Part shown: positions 40,428-49,057 of the stretch, one piece after another
Numbering within the stretch: the stretch's first letter is position 1
Layout of the letters: each line of letters begins with the position of its first letter
Assembly: GCA_027485675.1 (NCBI GenBank)
Contig: JAIXQP010000024.1
Span: 1 to 64,000 of the forward strand
DNA length: 64,000 nt
DNA from: Terriglobales bacterium
Lineage (GTDB): Bacteria > Acidobacteriota > Terriglobia > Bryobacterales > Bryobacteraceae
Direction: 5' to 3'
Notes under the pieces: generated by a model
Database searches by the model: none
The model's input: only the letters and a program-made list of their open reading frames with translations
Told to the model about the DNA's origin: nothing
Position numbers and translations under genes: made by a program

Positions 40428-40823
40428 ATGGCTAATGGTCTTTCCCGCATGAGTCTCGACCGGTACGGCATGGTGCTTTCCATCGGCTGTGCCATTCACT
40501 GCGCGGTCCTCCCTGTCGCTCTCTCCGCCATGACGACCGCCGGGCTGGCCTGGGTTGCCTCCGAAGAGCTCGAATGGGCCATCCTCGCTTGCACTTTCCT
40601 GATCGGCTCCACCCGGCTCGTCCAAAGCTACTTGCACCATCGCCGCGCCGAGTGTCTCCTCCTCTTCGCCGCCGGTCTTCTCGCTTTCGTCTGCGCTAAG
40701 AGCGAGTCGTTCGACTTCGCCTACAACGAGGCCGTCTTCATGACCGTCGGCGGACTGCTCATCGCCACCGCCCATTTCCGCAATCTCCGGCTCTCGAAAG
40801 CCTGCTGCGTCCCTGCGCTATAA
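40428..40823 (+). CDS. MerC-domain membrane protein
   Basis: This 131-residue protein has four membrane segments and the MerC start SIGCAIHCAVLPVALS, with Cys-x3-His-Cys in the first helix. MerC proteins outside mer operons are often Zur-linked and encoded next to zinc genes, which fits the location 54 bases after the zinc-type ABC operon. The transported ion is not certain; no other mer gene is present. An internal Met (residue 8) could also be the start. Confidence 0.87.
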   Translation: MANGLSRMSLDRYGMVLSIGCAIHCAVLPVALSAMTTAGLAWVASEELEWAILACTFLIGSTRLVQSYLHHRRAECLLLFAAGLLAFVCAKSESFDFAYNEAVFMTVGGLLIATAHFRNLRLSKACCVPAL

Positions 40824-40905
40824 AACAAAAGTTCTCGCCTTTGTTTCATAGAGAATTTACCCAGTTCTCGTCCCGCTGCAACGCTGGCCCGTCACACTTG
40901 GATCC

Positions 40906-42039
40906 ATGCCCGCCCATGATCTTCACTTTCTCTGGCGCAACCCTCGCGTTGCCGACCAGTTCCGCACCGGTGTGTCGCTCCACAGCCACACGATGCATTC
41001 GGAAGAGAACATGGCCTTCCTTCCGCGCTACGCCCATCGGATCCCCGGCGTCAGCCAGACCATCCGCAAGCACGAAGCCGCCTTCCGGGCCCACTACGGC
41101 AAGGAACTCGATTACTCCCGCGCCTGGTGGACCCCGCCCCTACCCGCCCCCGACGCCGAATCCCTCGAACGCGCCCAAATCCAGGATCTACTGGATCTGC
41201 CCGCCCTCGTCTCCCTCACCGATCACGACTCCATCACCGCCGGGCTGAACCTCCACGTCATGAGTCCCCTCTCGGTCGCCCCCATCTCGACCGAATGGAC
41301 CGTCCCGCTCGGCGAGTCCTTTATCCACCTCGGCATTCATAATCTCCCCCCCGCCGACGCCACCGCCTGGATGGACTACTTTCGCGCCTGGACCGCCAAC
41401 CCCGTCCCCGACCGCCTGGCCGAACTACTCGCCGCCCTCCACGCCATCCCTGACGTCCTCATCGTCTTCAACCATCCGCTGTGGGACGAAGGCCTCGCCG
41501 GCAGCGACCTCCACCGCCAGATGGTCAACCAGTTCCTCGACCGCTGCGGCCGCTGGATCCATGCACTCGAACTCAACGGTCTCCGCCCCTGGACCGAGAA
41601 CCGCGAAGTGGTTGCCCTCGCCTCCGCCCGCTCCCTCCCCGTCATCTCCGGTGGCGACCGCCACGGCCGGGAACCCAACGCCAACGTCAACCTCACCTGC
41701 GCGGCTACCTTCTCGGAGTTCGTCGCCGAAGTCCGCCAGGACGGCCACTCCCAGGTGCTCTTCCTCCCGCAGTACAACGGCAGCCTGAAGCTCCGTTGCC
41801 TCGAAACCATGGCCGATACCCTCCGCGAGTACCCGGAATACCCCGGCCGCGTGCAGTGGAGTGACCGCATCTACTTCCGGCAGGACGATGGGCGCGTTAC
41901 AACGTTAACTTCCCTGTGGCGCGGCGCCGGCCCTGGGATTGTTCGCAACTTCGTCGCGCTGCTTCGCGTCCTGGAGTCAAGGAGAGTGCGTACCACCCTC
42001 CGCCAAGCCCTCGCCGGAAGGCGGGAATACGCGTTGTAG
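40906..42039 (+). CDS. PHP-domain metal-dependent phosphoesterase-like protein
   Basis: This 377-residue protein has PHP-type metal motifs: SLHSHTMHSEE (about residues 24-34), SLTDHDSI (about 102-109), NHPLWD (about 190) and a late SGGDRHG. The order of these His/Asp clusters matches polymerase and histidinol phosphatase (PHP) domains. It probably hydrolyses a phosphoester; the substrate is not known. It is followed after 12 bases by a GT4 glycosyltransferase, so a joint role in glycolipid or glycan synthesis is possible. Confidence 0.78.
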   Translation: MPAHDLHFLWRNPRVADQFRTGVSLHSHTMHSEENMAFLPRYAHRIPGVSQTIRKHEAAFRAHYGKELDYSRAWWTPPLPAPDAESLERAQIQDLLDLPALVSLTDHDSITAGLNLHVMSPLSVAPISTEWTVPLGESFIHLGIHNLPPADATAWMDYFRAWTANPVPDRLAELLAALHAIPDVLIVFNHPLWDEGLAGSDLHRQMVNQFLDRCGRWIHALELNGLRPWTENREVVALASARSLPVISGGDRHGREPNANVNLTCAATFSEFVAEVRQDGHSQVLFLPQYNGSLKLRCLETMADTLREYPEYPGRVQWSDRIYFRQDDGRVTTLTSLWRGAGPGIVRNFVALLRVLESRRVRTTLRQALAGRREYAL

Positions 42040-42051
42040 ACCGAGGAGTCC

Positions 42052-43263
42052 ATGCGGGTAGCCTTCTTTACCGATTCGTTCCATGAAGTAAACGGGGTCG
42101 CCCACACGAGCAGAATGTTGACCGCCACGGCGAACCGCCTCGGCGTGCCCTTTCTCGTTGTGTGCGCCGGAGAACCAGACGCTGCCTCTGGACGTCTCCA
42201 ACTGCCGCGCGGCCGCGCGGCGTTCGCTGTCGAGCGCGATCTGTTCTACGACCCTCTCTACTACCGTCACCGCGCCGAGGCCGAAGCCCGCATCCGCGCG
42301 TTCGCCCCGGATGTCATCCACGTCACCGGCCCGAGTGACGTCGGCACCATCGGCGTCGTCCTTGCGAAGAAACTCAAGCTCCCGCTTGTCGCCAGTTGGC
42401 ACACGAATCTCCACGAATACGCCGGCGAGCGGCTCCCGGCGTTTGTCCCCCAGCCGCTGCGCCAGGCTGCCGTTAAGGGCTCCTTCCAGGCTCTCAGCCG
42501 CTTCTACCAACTGGCTGACGTCGTCATGGCCCCCAACACGGAACTGCTCGAACTCGTCGAAAAAGCCTCCGGACGGGCCGGCTTCCTGATGCGCCGCGGC
42601 GTCGATACCAATCTGTTCGACCCCGCCCGGCGCACCGCCGCCGCCGGCCCGCTGCGCATCGGCACCGTGGGCCGCCTCTCCGCCGAGAAGAATATCCACT
42701 TCCTCACTACCCTCGAGCGCCATCTGCTCGCCCAAGGCTTCACCGATTTCCGCATCGTCGTCATCGGCGATGGCGGTGAACGCGCCAAGCTCGAACAGGA
42801 TCTGCGCCAAGGCGAGTTCACGGGCGTCCTCCGCGGCGAAGCGCTCGCCCAGGCCTACGCCAACCTCGACCTCTTCGTGTTTCCCTCCCGCACCGACACC
42901 TTCGGCAACGTGGTCCTCGAAGCGCTCGCCTCCGGCGTTCCGGCGGTGGTCACCGCCTCGGGCGGCCCCAAGTTCATCGTCGAGCACGACGAAAGCGGCT
43001 TTGTCGCCGCCACGGACGCGGAGTTCCTGCGGTACTCCTACACGCTCGCCACGAGCGCCGCGCTCCGTCGTCGCATGGCTTTGCAGGCGCGCGAGCAGGC
43101 GATTGGCACGACGTGGGAAAAGGTCTTCGCCGAGATCGAAGGGGCCTACCGGGCGGCTATTCTTCGCCGGGCAGCACCGCCACAAATTCGCCGAGCACCT
43201 GAAACTCACCCTCTCGCAGCTCCCACTCCGGAAACTCCGGATTCAGCGGAATCATCCGGATGA
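42052..43263 (+). CDS. GT4 family glycosyltransferase
   Basis: This 403-residue GT-B protein has N-terminal FFTDSFHEVNGVAHTSRML, SWHTNLHEYAG, and C-terminal IGTVGRLSAEKNIHFL, FVFPSRTDTFGNVVLEALASGVPAV with the usual acidic pair, and GGPKFIVEHDESGF. It resembles MgtA/PimB and SqdX-type transferases that glycosylate lipids, such as mannosyl- or sulfoquinovosyl-diacylglycerol synthesis; the exact sugar is unknown. The last ~35 residues (after EGAYRAAIL) are low-complexity and lie antisense to the end of the S24 gene (107-base overlap), so this tail is probably non-essential. Confidence 0.9.
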   Translation: MRVAFFTDSFHEVNGVAHTSRMLTATANRLGVPFLVVCAGEPDAASGRLQLPRGRAAFAVERDLFYDPLYYRHRAEAEARIRAFAPDVIHVTGPSDVGTIGVVLAKKLKLPLVASWHTNLHEYAGERLPAFVPQPLRQAAVKGSFQALSRFYQLADVVMAPNTELLELVEKASGRAGFLMRRGVDTNLFDPARRTAAAGPLRIGTVGRLSAEKNIHFLTTLERHLLAQGFTDFRIVVIGDGGERAKLEQDLRQGEFTGVLRGEALAQAYANLDLFVFPSRTDTFGNVVLEALASGVPAVVTASGGPKFIVEHDESGFVAATDAEFLRYSYTLATSAALRRRMALQAREQAIGTTWEKVFAEIEGAYRAAILRRAAPPQIRRAPETHPLAAPTPETPDSAESSG

Positions 43264-43951
43264 GCTTGTGCTCCCATCCGTCCTCGCCGGTCTGCCGCTT
43301 CTCGCTGGCATACTCTTTCACCGTCAGTTCCGTTGACGGTTCGCCATCGTAAACCCGCTGAATCAGCAGCCGGCGCCCCCGCCGGCTCCCCCCCACATGC
43401 CGCCGGAAGATGCAGCGGCTTCCGTCCGGAATCAGCGGCTCCATCGAACGGCCGTGCACCGTCACGATGAACATATCGTTTGAGATTCGCAGCTCTTCCG
43501 GCACCTCCACCCAGCCCTCCGGCTCGGGCAGTTGCGCCTCGCTCAGGCCCCCGGCTGCCGCCCAGGCCCGGTAGGCGGGCAGATGCGTCCGGTACTCGAG
43601 CACTACCGGCTCCACCGCCTCGCGATACAGCCGCCGCAGCCGGGCAGGGAAGTCCGCCACGTGCATCCGCTCCCGCTCCGTAATCCGGACCGTGTGCGAA
43701 AGGTGGTCCTCCAGGAACTCCAAAACCCGTTTGCCGCCCCACTCCCGCCCCTTGGCCGCGATGTCCTCTTCGAGCAGCGTCAGAACGTCCGCCTCTTGTC
43801 CCGCGAAGCTCTCCCAATCCCGCCGCAACCGCAGATGCAGTTCATCCGCCTCCACATCCAGCAGCAGCACCCCCGCCACCTCTTTGGGACGGCCCGGCAG
43901 TGCTACCTCCAGGTAGGCACACTCTCCCGGCCTCGCAACAAGCACCCCCAT
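43157..43951 (-). CDS. S24/LexA-type peptidase-like protein without HTH
   Basis: This 264-residue protein's C-terminal part is an S24 (LexA/signal-peptidase-like) fold: VTVHGRSMEPLIPDGSRC with Ser169, and ELTVKEY with Lys212 in the position of the catalytic Lys. The N-terminal 155 residues (WESFAGQEADVLTLLEEDI, HTVRITERERMHV) are not an HTH and I do not recognise them. Possibly a self-cleaving switch or an inactive S24 domain. It overlaps the end of the GT4 gene on the other strand and lies upstream of nothing on its own strand. Confidence 0.7.
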   Translation of the reverse strand: MGVLVARPGECAYLEVALPGRPKEVAGVLLLDVEADELHLRLRRDWESFAGQEADVLTLLEEDIAAKGREWGGKRVLEFLEDHLSHTVRITERERMHVADFPARLRRLYREAVEPVVLEYRTHLPAYRAWAAAGGLSEAQLPEPEGWVEVPEELRISNDMFIVTVHGRSMEPLIPDGSRCIFRRHVGGSRRGRRLLIQRVYDGEPSTELTVKEYASEKRQTGEDGWEHKLIRMIPLNPEFPEWELREGEFQVLGEFVAVLPGEE

Positions 43952-43975
43952 ATGCCGCTTATCGCCAATTCCTAC

Positions 43976-44983
43976 CTATCGTTTAACATTTACATCCGGC
44001 CCATACGGATAGTAGCCCCGCCGCGCCCGTACCTTCACGTTCGGCAGCGAAACTTCCACTCGCAGATTCCGGAATACCCGCCCGGCGTCCTGCGCCTGCG
44101 GCGTGAAGCGCAGCAGGTACTGCGTCGTCACCTCACCCGTCGTATTGGCCACGGCCCGGTACATGCCCCGGGCAATCTCGGAGGCATAGCCGCCCGTGCC
44201 CACTTTCAGCGCGTAGTTGCCTTCGTCCGACGGCGTCGACAGGTATCCGGCCACATCCTTGTAGAGCCCCTGCAGCGGATACTCCACGCGCCCGCCCGTC
44301 TCTTCAGCCAACTGCGTCAATACCTTCTCGCCTTCGTTGTTGAACCCGAACGCCACCGTCGAAACCCCGTAAATCGTCACCAGGTTCCGCTGCGCAATTT
44401 CGAGTACTTCGTTCAACGTCTTCTTGCTCGCGTTGTCGTGGCCGTCGCCGATGACGATGATCACGCGGCGCGGCTCAAGCGGTTCGCCCTTCACGAGACT
44501 CCGCGACGTGCAAGCCATGTAGATCGCGTCGTACAACGCTGCCCCGCCGCCCGGCTTCAACTTCCGCAGCTTATCGACGACCTTCTGCGAATCGCTCGTC
44601 GTGTTCACGGCCAGCTCCGCTTCGTTGCTGTACGTAATCAGATAGCCGCTATACTTCGGATCGTCCGGCAGCAGCGCCAGCGCCAGCTCCACCGCCGATT
44701 CCTGATAGTTCTTCCAGTGCAGCCGGCTCGTGTTCGAAAGATCGAGCAGAAAACCCACCACCACCGGCTGGCTGCGCTCCCGGCTGAAGTAGGTGATCTT
44801 CTGCTCCTTGCCCTCATCAAAAATCTTGAAGTCTTTCTCTTCGAGATTCGAGACGAACTTCCCGTTCGGGTCGGTCACCGTCACCGGCACAATCACTTCC
44901 GTCGTCGAAACCGACAGAGTCGGCGTCGGCTCCTGCGCGAAAGCAAACACGGCAATCAGGCTAAACAGCGTTAGGCGGCGCAT
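43976..44983 (-). CDS. Secreted VWFA-domain protein of acidobacterial type
   Basis: This 335-residue protein has a signal peptide (1-16), then VIVPVTVTDPNGKFVSNLEEKDFKIFDEGKEQKITYFSRE, the typical opening of the acidobacterial VWFA family (TIGR03436). The VWFA domain has MIDAS-like GFLLDLSNTSRL and VIIVIGDGHDNASKKT. It ends in a beta-rich part with VRARRGYYPYGPD. This family's role is not known; protein-protein contacts in the periplasm are likely. It is a distant paralogue of the protein at 32333-33250 and follows the M48 protease gene by 16 bases. Confidence 0.88.
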   Translation of the reverse strand: MRRLTLFSLIAVFAFAQEPTPTLSVSTTEVIVPVTVTDPNGKFVSNLEEKDFKIFDEGKEQKITYFSRERSQPVVVGFLLDLSNTSRLHWKNYQESAVELALALLPDDPKYSGYLITYSNEAELAVNTTSDSQKVVDKLRKLKPGGGAALYDAIYMACTSRSLVKGEPLEPRRVIIVIGDGHDNASKKTLNEVLEIAQRNLVTIYGVSTVAFGFNNEGEKVLTQLAEETGGRVEYPLQGLYKDVAGYLSTPSDEGNYALKVGTGGYASEIARGMYRAVANTTGEVTTQYLLRFTPQAQDAGRVFRNLRVEVSLPNVKVRARRGYYPYGPDVNVKR

Positions 44984-44999
44984 GACTTCAATGATATCG

Positions 45000-46064
45000 C
45001 TAGTTGCCTGATGTCGGACGCCGTTTCAGCTTCGGACGCTCGTCTTCATCGGTCTTCGGCGTCTTGCCGTCCTCGTCCGGATCCACGGGTCCGGTGGTCG
45101 ATCCCGGCGCCCGCCGCAGCCGCGGCCGGTTGAGGTCCTGTTCGTCCACCTTCCGGCGGTTGCTCATCGCCAGCAGCCGGTTCTTCACGTCGTTGAACTC
45201 CGAGGTCGTCACGACGTACTCGGGCTTGGCCTCAAGCAGCTCCTGGATGTTCTTCTGCGAATCCTTAATCCGGTCGTCGGTCGGCGGATGCGAAGAGAAG
45301 ATCTTCGCCATCGTACCCGGCTTCTTCTTCTCGAGCGACTGCAGCTTTTCAAAGAAGTCGACGAACGACGTCGGGTCATAACCCGCCTTGTAGAGGTACT
45401 GCAAACCCAACAGGTCCGCTTCGCGCTCAAAGCCGCGCGAGAACTGCATGAAGCCCATCGGAATCGCCACGCTCGCCGCCTGCCGGATGCCATACCCGGC
45501 CCAGCCGCCCATGAAGATCAGCGGAATCGTCGCCATGTTGGCGATCTGTCCGCGCGTCGCCTGCCGCGTACCGTGCCGCGCCGCGATGTGCGCAATCTCG
45601 TGCGCCATCACCCCGGCCAGCTCACTCTCGCTTTCGGCCTTCAGAATCAGCCCTGAGTTCACGAAGAAGAAGCCGCCCGGCAAGGCGAACGCATTCACCT
45701 CTTCCGAATCGACCACCTTGATCGTCACCGGCACCTTGGTGTCGGAGTTCCGCACCAGGTTCTGCCCCACGCGGTTGACGTACTCGGAGATCACCGGATC
45801 ATCCACGATCTTCGCCTGCCGCTCAATCTCTTGGGCATAGCCCTTGCCCATGGCGATCTCTTTCTCGATCGAGTAAAAGTTCACGCCCTTGCCGGCGTCC
45901 CGTTCGCCGATGGCTTCGACGTCCTTCTTGCTGCCCTTCTTGATCTTGGTGTCTTTTTTCTCTTTGCCCACCTGGTCCGCAGTCTTCTCCGGGGCGTCCT
46001 GTCCAAACGCGGAACCGATCAAAAGCGCGGCCACAGTCAGCGAATAAATTCCAAAACGTCGCAT
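45000..46064 (-). CDS. Secreted M48 family metalloprotease (BepA/LoiP-like)
   Basis: This 354-residue protein has a signal peptide (1-21), a charged linker rich in Lys and Asp, then the M48 domain with zinc motif HEIAH (155-159) and the downstream ligand Glu213 in FEREAD. It carries the conserved NAFALPGGFFFVNSGL and SSHPPTDDRI. Such periplasmic proteases assist quality control of outer-membrane proteins. The C-terminal 40 residues are low-complexity and charged. The start at 46064 follows GGAGG with good spacing; a longer reading adds 17 unlikely residues. Confidence 0.92.
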   Translation of the reverse strand: MRRFGIYSLTVAALLIGSAFGQDAPEKTADQVGKEKKDTKIKKGSKKDVEAIGERDAGKGVNFYSIEKEIAMGKGYAQEIERQAKIVDDPVISEYVNRVGQNLVRNSDTKVPVTIKVVDSEEVNAFALPGGFFFVNSGLILKAESESELAGVMAHEIAHIAARHGTRQATRGQIANMATIPLIFMGGWAGYGIRQAASVAIPMGFMQFSRGFEREADLLGLQYLYKAGYDPTSFVDFFEKLQSLEKKKPGTMAKIFSSHPPTDDRIKDSQKNIQELLEAKPEYVVTTSEFNDVKNRLLAMSNRRKVDEQDLNRPRLRRAPGSTTGPVDPDEDGKTPKTDEDERPKLKRRPTSGN

Positions 46065-46125
46065 CGAAGCCTCCAGGAACTGAGAACTGTCCTCAGTATA
46101 CTCCTGCTGACGCATACTATTGAGG

Positions 46126-47244
46126 ATGGGTTTCGAAATCTGGCAACAGTACCGGGAAGAGTTTCCGGTGACGCAAAATCTGGTCTATCTGAACCACGCC
46201 GCCGTCAGCCCCCTCTGCCGCCGGGCCGCCGAGGCCATGCGCTGGCTCGCCACCGACGCCGAAGTTTGGGGCTCCTTCCACTATCCCCAATGGATGGCCT
46301 GCTATGACGGTCTCCGCGCCGCCGCGGCCCAAATGATCAACGCCGCCCCCGGCGAAATCGCCATCGTCAAAAACACCTCGGAAGGCATCGCCACCGTCGC
46401 CCTCGGCCTCGATTGGCGCCCCGGCGATAAGATCGTCGCCTTCCACGGCGAATTCCCCGCCAATCAGTACCCCTGGCAGAAACTCGCCTCCCGCGGCGTC
46501 ACCATCGAATGGCTCGAACCCGACGCCTCCCTCGACCAGATCGACCAGGCCGCCGCCGGCGCCCGGCTCCTCGCCATCAGCTACGTCCAGTTCCTCTCCG
46601 GCTACCGCGCCGATCTCGCCGCCATCGGCGAAATTTGCCACCGCCGCCAGGTCTTCTTCTTCGTCGACGCCATCCAGGGCCTCGGCGCCTTCCCCCTCGA
46701 CGTCCGCGCCATGCGCATCCACGCCCTCGCCGCCGACGGTCACAAATGGCTCACCGGCCCCGAAGGCTGCGGCATCCTCTACATTCAGCAGGACCGCCAG
46801 GACGAGATCGAGCCCGTCGAGTTCGGCTGGACCAACACCGCCTCCCACGCCGACTACGGCAAGCGCGACCTCACCCTTCGCTCCGACGCCGGCCGCTACG
46901 AACCCGGCACCCTCAACACCATCGGCTGCTACGGCCTCCGCGCCGCCTTCGAATTCCTCAACGAAGTCGGCATCCCCCACATCGCCGAGGCCGTAACCGC
47001 CCGAGCCGACGAGGTCGCTGCCGGCGCCCTTGCTAAAGGTTACGAACTCATGCCCCCCGCCCGGACGCCCGCCGCAAGCGCCGGCATCGTCTGCATCCGC
47101 CACGCGAAGGAGGATCCCCGCCTCACCCACTCCCGCCTCCGCGACGCCGGCTTCCTCACCGCCCCCCGCGCCGGGTGGCTCCGCGTCTCCCCGCACTTCT
47201 ACATCTCCCCGGACGACATCGCCCGCTTCCTCGATCACCTCTAA
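46126..47244 (+). CDS. Class V aminotransferase (PLP enzyme)
   Basis: This 372-residue protein starts near GFEIWQQYREEFPV, then YLNHAAVSPL, NTSEGIATVALGLDW, FFVDAIQGLGAFPLDV, and PLP-Lys in DGHKWLTGPEGCG (Lys207). It ends in WLRVSPHFYISPDDIARFLDHL. It belongs to the cysteine desulfurase/isopenicillin-N epimerase-like group with unknown substrate. There is no nearby Fe-S assembly gene, so a desulfurase role is not favoured. A TTG six bases earlier (46120) is an alternative start; neither has a clear ribosome-binding site. Confidence 0.85.
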   Translation: MGFEIWQQYREEFPVTQNLVYLNHAAVSPLCRRAAEAMRWLATDAEVWGSFHYPQWMACYDGLRAAAAQMINAAPGEIAIVKNTSEGIATVALGLDWRPGDKIVAFHGEFPANQYPWQKLASRGVTIEWLEPDASLDQIDQAAAGARLLAISYVQFLSGYRADLAAIGEICHRRQVFFFVDAIQGLGAFPLDVRAMRIHALAADGHKWLTGPEGCGILYIQQDRQDEIEPVEFGWTNTASHADYGKRDLTLRSDAGRYEPGTLNTIGCYGLRAAFEFLNEVGIPHIAEAVTARADEVAAGALAKGYELMPPARTPAASAGIVCIRHAKEDPRLTHSRLRDAGFLTAPRAGWLRVSPHFYISPDDIARFLDHL

Positions 47245-48074
47245 TCCCGCTGCGCCCACGCGCTCCCCAGCGTCGCCGCCAGAATAATCCCCCCGCCCGC
47301 CATCCCATAGGCGCTCGGGGCCTCCCCGTGCAGCAGCCACGTCCACACCGGGTTCAGCGCCGGCTCCAGCAGCAGCAACGCCGACGCCGCAAACGCCGGC
47401 ACCTGCCGCAGCCCCCGCGTCAGGCACCAGTACGCCAAGCCGATCTGAAACACCCCCATGTACCCCACCGTGAGCGCATCCGCCACCCCGGGCATCGCGA
47501 GCGGCCACGCCATCGGCAGCGCCGCCGCAAACGCCAGCAGATTCCCCACCGCCACCACCTTCACCGCCGATCCCCCCTCCCGGGCCGAACCCCGCAAACA
47601 CGCCACCGTCAACCCCCACCCCAAGCCCGACAGCGCCCCGATCCAGTTCCCCCGCACCGGATCCGGCGCCGTCGCCGTCGCTCCCGCCGGATCCAGATAG
47701 AACAGCATCATCCCCACCGCCACCGCCAACCCCAGCCACAAATCCGTCCGCCGCAGCCGCTCCCGCAAGAACACCGGCCCAATCACCAGCAAGTACAACG
47801 GCCCCGTCGCCTGCAGGTAGATCGCGTTCGCCCCCGTCGTCAGCTTCGTCGCCACCACGAAGGTCACCAGCGTCACCGCATATGCCACCCCCGCCAGACT
47901 CACCCGCCAACTCCAACCCCGCCGGCTCTCCGGCAGCAGCGCCAGCAACATCACTCCCGCCACCAGCGATCGCAAGCTCGCCACCTGCCAACTCGAAAGC
48001 GTCGTCGCCTTAATCGCCGCCCCGCCCGTTGAAAATAGAAGCGCCGCCGCCAACAGAAACAATCGTCCAGACAT
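47241..48074 (-). CDS. EamA/DMT family transporter
   Basis: This 277-residue protein has ten predicted membrane segments in two EamA halves, starting RLFLLAAALLFSTGGAAIKA, with LYLLVIGPVFLRERLRRTDLWLGLAVAVGMMLFY at the end of the first half and FAASALLLLEPALNPVWTWLLHGEAPS near the end. It probably exports or imports small metabolites such as amino acids. The start at 48074 follows GGGG; an in-frame start 51 bases upstream would add unlikely residues. It overlaps the aminotransferase by 4 bases at its 3' end and is divergent from the APH-like gene. Confidence 0.9.
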   Translation of the reverse strand: MSGRLFLLAAALLFSTGGAAIKATTLSSWQVASLRSLVAGVMLLALLPESRRGWSWRVSLAGVAYAVTLVTFVVATKLTTGANAIYLQATGPLYLLVIGPVFLRERLRRTDLWLGLAVAVGMMLFYLDPAGATATAPDPVRGNWIGALSGLGWGLTVACLRGSAREGGSAVKVVAVGNLLAFAAALPMAWPLAMPGVADALTVGYMGVFQIGLAYWCLTRGLRQVPAFAASALLLLEPALNPVWTWLLHGEAPSAYGMAGGGIILAATLGSAWAQRD

Positions 48075-48109
48075 GAATCCCCCAGGATATGACACGATAA
48101 CCTCGTCCC

Positions 48110-49057
48110 ATGACCGTCTCCCCACGCCCCGGCGAAGAACTCCCGCTCGCCGCCCTCGCCGCCTGGCTCCAACTTCCCGCCGTCACCGTCACCCAATTCC
48201 CCGGCGGCCACTCCAACCTCACCTATCACCTAACCGCCCCCGGCCACGAATCCATCCTCCGCCGCCCCCCGCTCGGCCCCATCCCCCCGAAAGCCCACGA
48301 TATGGTCCGCGAATTCCGCGTCCTCTCCGCCGTCCATCCCCACTTCCCCCTCGCCCCTAAACCCATCGCCCTCTGCGAAGACCCCGCCGTCCTCGGCGCG
48401 CCCTTCTTCCTCATGGAGCCTCGCCCCGGCCTCATCCTCCGCGAACCCTACTCCCACCCCGCTCCCGCCGCCCTCTCCCAATCCTTCGTCGATACCCTCG
48501 TCCAACTCCATTCCGTTCCCCTCGCCGATCCCGCCCTCGCCGCCCTCGGCAAACCCGCCGGCTTCGTCGCCCGCCAGGTCACCGGCTGGTCGGAACGCTG
48601 GCGCCGCGCCGCCACGCCCCACTCGCCCGATGCCGCCCGCCTCCTCCACTACCTCGAAGCCAACCTCCCGCCCGAGTCCGCCCCCACCCTCGTCCACAAC
48701 GATTACAAGCTCGACAACGTCGTCCTCGCTGGCGCCCGCATCTCCGCCGTCCTCGACTGGGAGATGACCACCCTCGGAGACCCCCTCATCGACCTCGGCC
48801 TCGCCCTCACCTACTGGGACCACGCCCCCGCCACCGGCTGGTTCTCCCGCGCCGAACTCGCCGCCGCCTGGTCGCGCCAAACCGGCCGCAGCCTCGCCCA
48901 CCTGCCCTATCATGAAATCTTGGGCCGCTTCAAACTCGCCGTCATCCTCCAGCAGATCTACGCCCGCTGGCTCCACGGCCAAACGCAGGATCCCCGTTTC
49001 GCCCACCTCGATCAGCGAGTCGCCGCCCTCATCCACGAAGCCAACTCTCTTCTATGA
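48110..49057 (+). CDS. APH-like phosphotransferase, ACAD-associated
   Basis: This 315-residue protein has a kinase fold of the aminoglycoside-phosphotransferase type: FPGGHSNLTYHL for nucleotide binding, LRRPPLGPIPPKAHDM, FFLMEPRPGLILR, then the catalytic VHNDYKLDNVVL (HxDxxxxN) and metal-site VLDWEMTTLGDPLIDLG. This variant is the one fused to or encoded beside acyl-CoA dehydrogenases (ACAD10/11, LvaA). LvaA phosphorylates a 4-hydroxyacyl-CoA. It overlaps the phosphatase gene by ATGA, and the acyl-CoA dehydrogenase follows, so it probably acts on a hydroxyacyl-CoA. Confidence 0.88.
   Translation: MTVSPRPGEELPLAALAAWLQLPAVTVTQFPGGHSNLTYHLTAPGHESILRRPPLGPIPPKAHDMVREFRVLSAVHPHFPLAPKPIALCEDPAVLGAPFFLMEPRPGLILREPYSHPAPAALSQSFVDTLVQLHSVPLADPALAALGKPAGFVARQVTGWSERWRRAATPHSPDAARLLHYLEANLPPESAPTLVHNDYKLDNVVLAGARISAVLDWEMTTLGDPLIDLGLALTYWDHAPATGWFSRAELAAAWSRQTGRSLAHLPYHEILGRFKLAVILQQIYARWLHGQTQDPRFAHLDQRVAALIHEANSLL

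Noticed and set aside
40428-40823. MerC as evidence for a mercury-resistance (mer) operon
   Set aside because: No merA, merT, merP or merR is in the window. The neighbours are zinc-type transport genes, so a zinc link is favoured.
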